A DNA stretch of 22,438 nt from CAZOOR01 sp964581505 (GTDB lineage: Bacteria; Bacteroidota; Ignavibacteria; Kapaibacteriales; UBA2268): NCBI GenBank assembly GCA_964581505.1, contig CAZOOR010000049.1, positions 1 through 22,438 of the forward strand. The letters are read 5' to 3'. Shown here piece by piece: positions 14,923 through 22,326 of this stretch (its first letter is position 1; the number at the start of each line of letters is the position of its first letter). The translations under genes and the position numbers were made by a program. The notes beneath the pieces were generated by a model, which saw nothing but the letters and a program-made list of their open reading frames with translations, was not told where the DNA came from and did not search any database.

Positions 14923-15623
14923 ATCTCTTCATAATAAGTGCAATCATCTATTAGCGGGCAGTTCTCGCATTTCGGTAAGTTGATTAAACAAATATATTTT
15001 GTACAAACATCTTTAAGCGGACAGTCCGCACATTTCGGAGAACGAGCAATACAATATGCTCTACCGAAGTTGATTAGTAAATGCGTAAATAGCACCCAAT
15101 CTTTTTTATTAAGCAGAGTCATAAGTTCGCGTTCAATTTTTTCTGCATTCTTTGATGTACATATACCCAACCTATTCATTATTCTTGTTACGTGAGTATC
15201 TACTACAATAGCTGGTGTATCAAAGATATGTCCCAGAATTACATTTGCCGTTTTACGTCCCACACCCGATAGGGTAATTAGTTCCTCCATAGTACCCGGT
15301 ACTTCGCCACCAAAGTTACCAATCAACATTTGGCTCATTTCTTTAATATGTTTGGATTTGGCTTTGTAATAGCCTGTTGAATACACAAGTTTTTCAAGTT
15401 TAGAAAGCGGCATTTTAGCATAATCTTCCGGTGTTTTGTACTTGGCAAACATTTTGGCAGTTACCTTATTCACTCTTTCGTCCGTACATTGTGCGGAAAG
15501 CATTGTTGCTACAAGTAATTGAAAAGGTGTATCAGACTGCAATTGTATTCTTGCATCGGGAAATAATTTTTTTAATTCTCTAATTGATTTTCTTAATATG
15601 CTTTTTTTATTTTTTGTTGTCAT
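14907..15623 (-). CDS. nth: Endonuclease III with duplicated iron-sulfur motif
   Basis: This base-excision repair DNA glycosylase/AP lyase removes oxidised pyrimidines. It has 238 residues, longer than the about 211 of E. coli Nth. The helix-hairpin-helix LSGVGRKTANVI is at 118-129 with catalytic K124, and the catalytic D142 is in VDTHV. The usual [4Fe-4S] ligands C-x6-C-x2-C-x5-C are C191, C198, C201 and C207. A second complete set with the same spacing follows at C212, C219, C222 and C228, each exactly 21 residues later, with matching context (PKCADCPL and PKCENCPL). The protein could carry two clusters. The gene starts 3 nt after the glycosyltransferase stop, and its 3' end overlaps the convergent barrel gene by 16 nt. 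Confidence 0.93.
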   Translation of the reverse strand: MTTKNKKSILRKSIRELKKLFPDARIQLQSDTPFQLLVATMLSAQCTDERVNKVTAKMFAKYKTPEDYAKMPLSKLEKLVYSTGYYKAKSKHIKEMSQMLIGNFGGEVPGTMEELITLSGVGRKTANVILGHIFDTPAIVVDTHVTRIMNRLGICTSKNAEKIERELMTLLNKKDWVLFTHLLINFGRAYCIARSPKCADCPLKDVCTKYICLINLPKCENCPLIDDCTYYEEIQKNN

Positions 15624-15626
15624 AAT

Positions 15627-16274
15627 TCAAATTATTTTCTTTGTAATTGAATCGTTTTGTGTCCTATTATAAATATAGGAACTGAAATCAGATTTAACGA
15701 TGTTGGTGTTCATATTTTTCAAATTTGTAAAGAAGAGAGTGTCTTCACCATAATTGACGAGTGGAAAGCCTTTTGCCTTTTTTATGATTTTACTTTTTAC
15801 GGCAAAAGTACCCCCAACCTTACATTGTGAAATATGAACCATCTCACTCGGATTATTAATATCCGGGACGTACTCATTCCCGATAATTTCGGGAGTGCTA
15901 TATAGCAAATCAATATCTTCATTTTTCAAATAGCTATAATAAATCTCCAAATGCTCAGGTTTGTATGTGTCGTCCGAATCAAGAAATGTAATATATCGTC
16001 CATTGGCTAAATCAATTGCATAGTTTTTAGCACGGATATGTCCGCGATGGCTAAGTGTATATTTAAATATTCTTTTGTCGTCTTGGGTAAATTTTGAAAG
16101 TATATCTTCCGTATGAACAATACTTCCGTCATCAACAATCAGCAACTCCCAAGTAGAAAAGGTCTGTCCGATAACAGAACGAATAGCATTGGGTAGCAAA
16201 GCCGCACGGTTATAAGTCGGTAATATTATTGAGAAAAACGGTGCCAAATTATCTCGAAATACAAAATGACACAA
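15627..16274 (-). CDS. Glycosyltransferase family 2
   Basis: This cytoplasmic GT-A fold enzyme of 215 residues moves a sugar from a nucleotide donor; donor and acceptor are unknown. FFSIILPTYNRAALLPNAI is at 13-31, the strand ELLIVDDGS near 43-51, and the metal-binding DSDD near 98-101 (ITFLDSDDTYKPEH). GEDTLFFTNL near 176 is the likely GED/ED catalytic region. There is no membrane helix and the chain is shorter than many GT2 enzymes, so it is a minimal catalytic domain. The first 26 nt overlap the end of the CocE-type hydrolase gene, and it lies 3 nt before nth, so all three are probably co-transcribed. The start ATG at 16274 is the only one upstream of the core fold. Confidence 0.85.
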   Translation of the reverse strand: MCHFVFRDNLAPFFSIILPTYNRAALLPNAIRSVIGQTFSTWELLIVDDGSIVHTEDILSKFTQDDKRIFKYTLSHRGHIRAKNYAIDLANGRYITFLDSDDTYKPEHLEIYYSYLKNEDIDLLYSTPEIIGNEYVPDINNPSEMVHISQCKVGGTFAVKSKIIKKAKGFPLVNYGEDTLFFTNLKNMNTNIVKSDFSSYIYNRTQNDSITKKII

Positions 16275-18144
16275 TGAACGGCTTATGCTCGTATCCGCTT
16301 GTTAGTTTGGCAAAATATACGCCGGTCGGTAATTGCGAAATATCAATGCTTGTGGACATTATACCTTTCATAAGGCTATTGCCAACAGAATTAAATATTT
16401 CATAATTAGTATTATCTGTTTTCGTATTGAAATAAATAAAATCACTTGCCGGATTGGGATATACTTCTACGCTTTTGTTATTGCTAACAAATTCCTCAAT
16501 ATTAGTAGGTTTGTCAAGATGCGGTACGATAACCCGAGACGCCATTTTATTCCTTCGATAAACAAAATTAGTAGCAATCAAGCTTTCGCCCTGTGTGTAT
16601 AGTTTGCCTCCATTGTTAAGATTTACATCAAACATAGGATAGTTAGATGAAGATATGACAATACGTAAACGGCTCTCCTTGTGTAATTGAATACTTAGCG
16701 GCTCCAAGATAATTTCAATAAGATATATCTTATCCTTTTCCATTAATTTTTCTTGTTCCAATGATTCGCGAAAACGCATACGTTTAATACTCTGAGTAAG
16801 CAGAACGGAACTACCGTCATTCATCAGTTCGGTCAGCCTAACGCCAAAGTCCGTATCCTTTCTGTTTGAACTAACGTAGAGTTGTACTTTTACGGAACCG
16901 TTAATCGCAATACCGTCTTTTTGATAATCACTTGTATAAACAATTACATCACTTCGATTTTCAACAATCTGCGAAATGTCTTGTGGTCCCTTTTTAAGTG
17001 TAAAATCAAAAGGATTAAAACGGGCGCCTCCGAATGTAGGCGATGGTTCTTGGGGGTTAAAAATAATTGTATCCGGTGGGAAATCATTCGGTCCCATTAT
17101 GGGTGGTGGGGGAGTGTGGAGTAATTTACGTTTGGCATTGAGATATAATGTATCATATCTACGCTGCAAATCAGACCAATTCTTTCCATACAACCATTGA
17201 TTGCTTCCCATTTCGAAGTATGTTACATTAGGTTTTAGTGGGTATCCGTTCTTAGCATTTGTAAGGTAGTAATCGAAAAAATACTTGACCAATTTGTCCT
17301 GCTCATTTTCAGCCTCAGTGAATTTCCAAATCCCTTGCTTCACTTTGCCTATTTGCCTATGTAACCAGGGACCAATTAATAATTTGTGTTGCGCTCTTAC
17401 TTTCTTGTTACTTCGCTTTTGAATATCCTCGAAAGCACGTATAACATCACCGGGAAAATGGTCGAACCAACCGGTAGCAATAAGCATAGGCACATTAAAC
17501 TTTTCGGGGTAATCGTTGCTTTTTTCCAAAGCTAACCAAAAAGCGTCTTTCGCAGGATGGGAAAGTATATTCTCTTCATTGGGTACAAATCCCAAAGCAA
17601 CTATTGTCTGTACGTATTCCTTCCTATAATCGCCGCCGCAAAAGAAAGTTTCATATTTTGTTTTATAATCTATAATAAACGGAGCGGCACATACGAGATG
17701 CGGCGGGTTTTCGGCGGCAGTCTGGAACTGGACTAACCCCAAAGCGGAACCGCCCCAAGTTCCCACTTTACCATTGCACCATTTTTGCTTTGCTATCCAT
17801 TCAACCGCATCATATCCGTCCAATCCACGATTATAATTAGCCGTATCATACATTTTATTGGAGAACGAACCACGCCAATCCATAATCACAAAGTTGTAGC
17901 TGTAAGTATCAAAAAACAAAGGGTGATTTGCACCTTTCGATTCCCAACGATGATAAAGATTTTTATTATACGGTGTTTGTATTAGTATTACAGGTTTTGG
18001 CAGATTTGTATCTTTTGAATATAAATCCGCATTTAGAAATTTTAAATTAGGATTTGCCAAACGAGTCTCAATTTTTATTTGATGATACCCGTAAAGAATA
18101 GTAGTAGAAAGTACTAAAATAAGTAGAAGTGCAAACTTTTTCAT
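16249..18144 (-). CDS. CocE/NonD-type X-Pro hydrolase with T9SS sorting domain
   Basis: This secreted serine hydrolase has 631 residues. A signal peptide (MKKFALLLILVLSTTILYG) leads into an alpha/beta-hydrolase domain of the S15 / CocE-NonD family. The nucleophile S133 is in GTWGGSALG, with D228 in GWFDHF and H262 in GPWLHRQIG. A C-terminal jelly-roll domain (about 360-545) is typical of the X-Pro dipeptidyl peptidase C-domain. The last 75 or so residues, starting VEVYPNPASDFIYF and including YEIFNSVGNSLMKG and LPTGVYFAKLTSG, form a type A T9SS sorting domain. The protein should therefore cross the outer membrane and be attached or released there. It may act on acyl esters, amides or proline peptides; the substrate is unknown. 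I chose the ATG at 18144, giving a clean signal peptide, over 18174. Confidence 0.9.
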   Translation of the reverse strand: MKKFALLLILVLSTTILYGYHQIKIETRLANPNLKFLNADLYSKDTNLPKPVILIQTPYNKNLYHRWESKGANHPLFFDTYSYNFVIMDWRGSFSNKMYDTANYNRGLDGYDAVEWIAKQKWCNGKVGTWGGSALGLVQFQTAAENPPHLVCAAPFIIDYKTKYETFFCGGDYRKEYVQTIVALGFVPNEENILSHPAKDAFWLALEKSNDYPEKFNVPMLIATGWFDHFPGDVIRAFEDIQKRSNKKVRAQHKLLIGPWLHRQIGKVKQGIWKFTEAENEQDKLVKYFFDYYLTNAKNGYPLKPNVTYFEMGSNQWLYGKNWSDLQRRYDTLYLNAKRKLLHTPPPPIMGPNDFPPDTIIFNPQEPSPTFGGARFNPFDFTLKKGPQDISQIVENRSDVIVYTSDYQKDGIAINGSVKVQLYVSSNRKDTDFGVRLTELMNDGSSVLLTQSIKRMRFRESLEQEKLMEKDKIYLIEIILEPLSIQLHKESRLRIVISSSNYPMFDVNLNNGGKLYTQGESLIATNFVYRRNKMASRVIVPHLDKPTNIEEFVSNNKSVEVYPNPASDFIYFNTKTDNTNYEIFNSVGNSLMKGIMSTSIDISQLPTGVYFAKLTSGYEHKPFIVSFCISR

Positions 18145-18300
18145 AATTTTATCACAATAAATATTTATATTCAATTGTCTGATTATAAGAATATCAAAAT
18201 TGTTAATTATTGTATTCGTTCAATAATTATAATTTGAAATAAATAGGCAAGATTATTGCTGTTACTATCATTTAATAACTATTTAAGGTATGAGTAAACT

Positions 18301-18933
18301 ATGAAGAAAAATATATTATTAATCTCATTAGTCTTTGTTGCCTTCACATCTCTTTCCTCGGCACAGATTGATATGAGCGTTTTTGCCGGCATATCAACAC
18401 CGAATAAGCAAATGAGCTTGGTTTATGAAGATAATAATAGCCCTTGGGATTTTGCAGGCAAAGCAATTAGTATAGGGTGGCATCTCGGTACACGTATGCG
18501 ACTATCCGTTAAACCCGGCTTTTACGCATTCTTCGGAATGGGGTGGTACAGATTTTCCAATGCCCAAATCGAAGTAAAGTATGCCGATACGGACACAACA
18601 TACAAAATTAAAGCAAGACAAGACATTATCCCTATTGGTATCGGGGCTCAATATTATATTATCAGTAGTGCAATTAAATTCTATGTCATCGGACAAATTA
18701 ATTACAATTACTTTACTACTCATGGAGAATATCTAGGCTTACCTGCTCCAAACTTTGACCTATCCGATGCAACCGGACGTATGGGTTTTCAGACCGGTGT
18801 CGGCGTGGAGTTTAATCTTGTTATGGCACATCCATTCTTTGAATTCAGTTATGCAATGCCTAATTTACTTGGGAAAGCCGCCGGTGAACCAACGAAACAA
18901 TTCTTTAATTTTTCACTCGGGGTTAATATGTAA
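18301..18933 (+). CDS. Small outer-membrane beta-barrel protein
   Basis: This protein of 210 residues has a signal peptide (MKKNILLISLVFVAFTSLSSA, cut before QIDMS). Eight or so amphipathic strands follow, with Gly and aromatic residues (MSVFAGISTP, FYAFFGMGWYRFSNAQIEVKY, IPIGIGAQYYII, IKFYVIGQINYNYFTT, GRMGFQTGVGVEFNLV), closing FFNFSLGVNM. This is the plan of the OmpW/PorT-like 'outer membrane protein beta-barrel' class common in Bacteroidota. No specific function is recognised. It is a single-gene unit: divergent from the CocE-type gene across 156 nt and closed by a terminator. AAGGTA lies about 11 nt before the ATG. Confidence 0.8.
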   Translation: MKKNILLISLVFVAFTSLSSAQIDMSVFAGISTPNKQMSLVYEDNNSPWDFAGKAISIGWHLGTRMRLSVKPGFYAFFGMGWYRFSNAQIEVKYADTDTTYKIKARQDIIPIGIGAQYYIISSAIKFYVIGQINYNYFTTHGEYLGLPAPNFDLSDATGRMGFQTGVGVEFNLVMAHPFFEFSYAMPNLLGKAAGEPTKQFFNFSLGVNM

Positions 18934-18963
18934 GTATAACTTACAATACCGAAAATGAATACA

Positions 18964-18989
18964 CGGCTACTTGACAGGTAGTCGTTTTT
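18964..18989 (+). terminator. Intrinsic terminator after the small barrel gene
   Basis: Stem CGGCTACTT/AGGTAGTCG (18964-18972 and 18976-18984, two G-U pairs) with a 3-nt loop followed directly by TTTTT. It lies 31 nt past the stop codon. Confidence 0.8.
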
Positions 18990-19090
18990 CATTAATTATA
19001 TTTAGTATTGATTCAATTCGGAAAAATGCGAGTAATTGCAATGTTTATTGAGAAAGCAAGTAAATGCTTAATTAATTATCAAATTTTTCT

Positions 19091-19098
19091 TATCTTTG
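19091..19098 (+). promoter_or_regulatory. -7 box candidate for the two-component operon
   Basis: TATCTTTG is an exact match to TAnnTTTG, about 63 nt before the kinase start, in the gap after the preceding terminator. No clear TTTG is seen 19-21 nt upstream, so the match is partial. Confidence 0.4.
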
Positions 19099-19161
19099 CT
19101 ATGTCTTAAATAAATGAGTAGTTATTTAATATATTGGAATATTCGGGAATTATATTGGTGA

Positions 19162-21420
19162 TTGGTTTTGAGTAAAATTGGCAAATATTTAAAAGCATTG
19201 TTTAGTTCCGAAGTCAAAGCATTAAAGGCTGGTATTGATGATAACGGGACTTCGGAGACTATCAAGCAATCGCTAAAATATGCTCGTGGTATTGCTTATG
19301 CAATTGATAAGAATTATCAAATTACTTGGATAAGCAACGAAACAGCATTAAAATATCCCAATGCAATTGGGCAAAAATGCTATATGAAATTTGCCGATTA
19401 CGACTCTCCTTGTCCCGATTGTTATTTGCAGAAAGCAATGAAAAGCGGTATAATCCAAACAAGCGTAAAGCATTTGAATTATGCTTCTGTATTAAGCGGC
19501 ACCAGCTTTTGGGAGGGAATATCAATTCCTTTATATAATCATAATCATAAAATAATCGGTGCAATATCTTTTTCGCAAGAAATTGAAAATATTGAAAAAC
19601 ATCGCGAAAAACTCCTCGAAGAAAAATTACCCGAAATTGAGGAAAACGAAATAGATGTATTTATCAAATCCCGTTATGATGTAATTTTCGAAAGTCTGCA
19701 TATTCCTATTTGTATCACGGGCAATAATCTAAAAGTTGTTTTTCATAATAAAGCTTTTTCAAAAGTAATCGGTAGGAACGGGCATAGCCTATCCAAAGAA
19801 TTAATCACCGATTTGTTGCCGGAAATTAATGATATAGGAACGCAAAAAATTCTTTCGCTTATTGTTTCCGGTGTTGATGAACAAACATATTCATTTATTC
19901 TTGAACGTGATTTTCAAGAAAAAAATGTCAATCTGCAAATTTCACCGGTTAAAATCAACGAAGCAAAAATCGGTGGTATTGTCTGGAAAATTAGACTAAA
20001 TCCAAAGAATATTATTAAAACCGATGACTTTCTTGTTAATCCTCGTTTCAATAATAATTTTGGTATTATGGTTATTGATGATGAGGGCAAAGTAATACAT
20101 TGGAATAAATTCTTAGCCAATACTTTTCACTGGGAGGAGGACGAACTTGTCGGTATGCCCAATCCAATACTTAGCCACGAAGCAATATCGGAATATCTGG
20201 AAGACAAGAGTTCCGAAAAGTTGGAATTAGTACGTAAAACAAAGGAAGGACAGAACAGAGATATTAGATTATCTATTTCACCTGTTCTGAATAATATAGG
20301 TGAAATTACCGAATATATATGCCTGATTGAAAATACAACTTATGAAAAATATATCAAATCCGAATTCAAGGAATTGGAAGAGCGCTATAGCAATATTATC
20401 AAAAATTTCGAGGGTATTACTTTTAAGTTCGACCGTGGATTTAACGCCATTCAATTAAAAGGTAGTGTCCGACAATTACTCGGTTACAGCGAAGATGAAT
20501 TAATAACCGAAAAGGTCAAATTCCAAGATTTGATATACAACGAAGACAAAATTTTGATTGATGACTATATCAAGAAGATTAAAGTTCATATTAAAACGGA
20601 AAAAGAACTTGAACTTAGGATTGTAGCAAAAGATAAATCAATAAAATGGGTGCATTTTTATTTTCAGAATATTGCTGATGAGTTCGGTAATATTACGCAA
20701 ATACAAGGCTTTCTGTATAATGTAACACAGAGAAAAGAAGTTGAAGAAGAACTAAAACACTCCCGCGAGAAATTCCGAAATCTTGCAATGTATCTCGAAA
20801 CAGCACGGGAAGAAGAAAAGAAGCGTCTTGCTTTGGAAATTCACGATGAACTCGGGCATGCACTGACGGCGATAAAACTTGAACTTGCTTGGATATTGAA
20901 GAAAAAGTTCCTTCGCCACGATGTGATGATTGAGAAAGTCCGAAAAATGAACGAACTTATCGAATCGACGATTCGTAAGGTTAGAACTATTTCTTCGGAT
21001 TTGCGTCCTTCCGTACTTGACCATTTCGGACTCGAGGCAGCGTTGGAATGGCAAGCATCTGAATTTCAAAAACGTTCTGCCGTGCGATGTAAAATTCAAT
21101 TGGATAAGGAAGCAATTAATATTGACGAGAAAACTTCGACAGCGATTTTCAGGATTTTCCAAGAGATTCTTACAAATATTGCTAAGCATGCAAAAGCCAC
21201 TCGCGTAGATGTTGTTTTGGAAAAGAATCATAATGATATTATATTGAAAGTCAGGGATAACGGCAAAGGCTTTAAATATGAAAAAACAAAGAAGACCCAA
21301 TCCCTCGGTCTGCTTGGTATGACTGAACGAGCCAATGCTATTGATGGTACTCTTTCTATTAATAGCGTTATCGGTGTTGGCACAACCGTTATGTTAAATG
21401 TACCGTTTAAGAAGAATTAA
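19162..21420 (+). CDS. Multi-PAS sensor histidine kinase (HisKA_3, NarX/LiaS class)
   Basis: This cytoplasmic kinase of about 752 residues has no membrane helix. Four PAS-like domains can be seen: about 35-150 (IAYAIDKNYQITWISN), 170-285, 298-395 (HWEEDELVGMPNP) and 403-520 (LLGYSEDELI). The first has three Cys, C73, C84 and C87, in KCYMKFADYDSPCPDC, a known variant of sensor PAS domains. After a coiled coil comes the HisKA_3 box REEEKKRLALEIHDELGHAL with the phospho-acceptor H561, and then a HATPase domain (FQEILTNIAKHAKA, DNGKGF, GLLGMTERA, GTTVMLNVPF). The frame upstream closes with TGA at 19159-19161 and contains no ATG. Translation must therefore begin at a TTG, at 19162 or 19168. The response regulator follows 13 nt later. 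Confidence 0.9.
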   Translation: MVLSKIGKYLKALFSSEVKALKAGIDDNGTSETIKQSLKYARGIAYAIDKNYQITWISNETALKYPNAIGQKCYMKFADYDSPCPDCYLQKAMKSGIIQTSVKHLNYASVLSGTSFWEGISIPLYNHNHKIIGAISFSQEIENIEKHREKLLEEKLPEIEENEIDVFIKSRYDVIFESLHIPICITGNNLKVVFHNKAFSKVIGRNGHSLSKELITDLLPEINDIGTQKILSLIVSGVDEQTYSFILERDFQEKNVNLQISPVKINEAKIGGIVWKIRLNPKNIIKTDDFLVNPRFNNNFGIMVIDDEGKVIHWNKFLANTFHWEEDELVGMPNPILSHEAISEYLEDKSSEKLELVRKTKEGQNRDIRLSISPVLNNIGEITEYICLIENTTYEKYIKSEFKELEERYSNIIKNFEGITFKFDRGFNAIQLKGSVRQLLGYSEDELITEKVKFQDLIYNEDKILIDDYIKKIKVHIKTEKELELRIVAKDKSIKWVHFYFQNIADEFGNITQIQGFLYNVTQRKEVEEELKHSREKFRNLAMYLETAREEEKKRLALEIHDELGHALTAIKLELAWILKKKFLRHDVMIEKVRKMNELIESTIRKVRTISSDLRPSVLDHFGLEAALEWQASEFQKRSAVRCKIQLDKEAINIDEKTSTAIFRIFQEILTNIAKHAKATRVDVVLEKNHNDIILKVRDNGKGFKYEKTKKTQSLGLLGMTERANAIDGTLSINSVIGVGTTVMLNVPFKKN

Positions 21421-21433
21421 TGGGAGATAAAAA

Positions 21434-22063
21434 ATGATTAGAATTATTATTGTTGATGACCACGCAGTAGTCCGAAAAGGACTTAAACAAATAATTGAAG
21501 AAGCTCCGGACCTGTATGTATCGGATGAGGCATCATCAGGAAACGAACTGCTTGAAAAATTAAGCGACAATCATTATGATGTTATTCTTCTTGATATTTC
21601 AATGCCCGGTAAGGACGGACTAGATACACTGAAAGATTTAAAAGTGCAAGCGCCGGATTTGCCCGTCCTGATTTTTACCGTATATCCCGAAGAGCAGTAT
21701 GCACTCAGAGTTCTAAAATCCGGTGCGGCAGGATACATCAATAAGGAATGCGAACCCGAGGAATTGATTAAAGCAATCCGCAAAGTTTCCGAAGGAAGGA
21801 AATATATCTCACCCGATTTAGCCGAAATTCTTGCAAACAATATTGATGGTAAGGGAGGGCATGCCGACCATGAAAGCCTTTCGGACAGGGAGTTCCAAGT
21901 TATGCTTATGATTGCCTCCGGCAAGACTGTCAAGGAGATTGCAGAAGAACTAAGTTTGAGTGTCAATACTATAAGCACATACAGAATTCGTATTTTAGAA
22001 AAGATGAATATGAAGAATAATGCCGAAATAACCAAATACGCAATTAATAACCATTTGGTTTAA
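21434..22063 (+). CDS. NarL/FixJ-family response regulator
   Basis: This DNA-binding response regulator of 209 residues is the partner of the upstream kinase. The receiver domain (1-120) has acidic D8 and D9, phospho-acceptor D54 in ILLDISMPG, the Thr of IFTVYPEEQ and the Lys of GYINKE. The LuxR-type helix-turn-helix (about 145-205) reads LSDREFQVMLMIASGKTVKEIAEELSLSVNTISTYRIRILEKM. GGGAGA lies 5 nt before the ATG. Targets cannot be told from the window; an autoregulatory site was not found. The downstream sequence has no obvious intrinsic terminator with a T-tract, only the repeat cluster. Confidence 0.95.
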   Translation: MIRIIIVDDHAVVRKGLKQIIEEAPDLYVSDEASSGNELLEKLSDNHYDVILLDISMPGKDGLDTLKDLKVQAPDLPVLIFTVYPEEQYALRVLKSGAAGYINKECEPEELIKAIRKVSEGRKYISPDLAEILANNIDGKGGHADHESLSDREFQVMLMIASGKTVKEIAEELSLSVNTISTYRIRILEKMNMKNNAEITKYAINNHLV

Positions 22064-22090
22064 TGCTTGCAGAGCAAATTGCTTAATGAG

Positions 22091-22136
22091 ATTCCAGATT
22101 AGACTTCGTCGCTGCTTCGCTGTCGCAGGAATGACA
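22091..22136 (-). repeat. Short dispersed repeat of the ...GAATGACA type
   Basis: On the minus strand it begins TGTCATTCCTGCGACAGCGAAGCAG, given here as TGTCATTCCTGC then GACAGCGAAGCAG. It resembles small dispersed repeats I know from many bacterial genomes. It also contains GCGAAGC (22114-22120 reversed), but lacks the C-rich arm of the R1-R8 family, so I list it separately. Only one copy is in this window. Confidence 0.45.
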
Positions 22137-22170
22137 GTAATGTAAAAAAGAAATTAATTGCCTTTCAATT

Positions 22171-22214
22171 CCCATCTCGCAGAGGGGTGCCGCGAAGCGG
22201 CGGGGTGTTCGGCT
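22171..22214 (+). repeat. Hairpin repeat R6 (GAA loop)
   Basis: Arm CCCATCTC-GCA-GAGGGG with a 2-nt bulge, then TG, central hairpin GCCGC-GAA-GCGGC (22189-22201, containing GCGAAGC), then GGGGTGTTCGGCTG. The GGCTG tail recurs in R8 (minus strand), and R1 has GGCT. Confidence 0.75.
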
Positions 22215-22222
22215 GATTAAGT

Positions 22223-22252
22223 CCCCTCTCGGGAGGGGGTATGGGGGTGGGT
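22223..22252 (+). repeat. Hairpin repeat R7, short form without central hairpin
   Basis: Arm CCCCTC-TCGG-GAGGGG (22223-22238) followed by GTATGGGGGTGGG. The arm and the closing G-rich block are present, but the central GNA hairpin is reduced to TAT. It may be a separate subtype. Confidence 0.6.
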
Positions 22253-22270
22253 TAAAGAATATGAAACAGC

Positions 22271-22326
22271 CGACTCACCTCTCCGTCAAAGCTACGCTTT
22301 GCCACCTCTCCTTAGATTAAGGAGAG
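22271..22326 (-). repeat. Hairpin repeat R8 (CTCTCCTT type, GTA loop)
   Basis: On the minus strand: arm CTCTCCTT/AAGGAGAG, GTGG, central hairpin CAAAGC-GTA-GCTTTG (plus coordinates 22287-22301, containing GCGTAGC), A, CGGAGAGGTGAGTCGGCTG. It faces R6, tail to tail across R7. Arms equal those of R1 at the other end of the window. Confidence 0.85.

Noticed and set aside
20752..21300. Minus-strand open frame of 182 codons opposite the kinase gene
   Set aside because: It is a shadow of the HisKA_3/HATPase coding region, which has all catalytic motifs on the plus strand.
22064..22090. Small palindrome AGCAA-A-TTGCT after the response regulator, considered as a terminator
   Set aside because: The stem is only 5 bp with a 1-nt loop and no T-tract.
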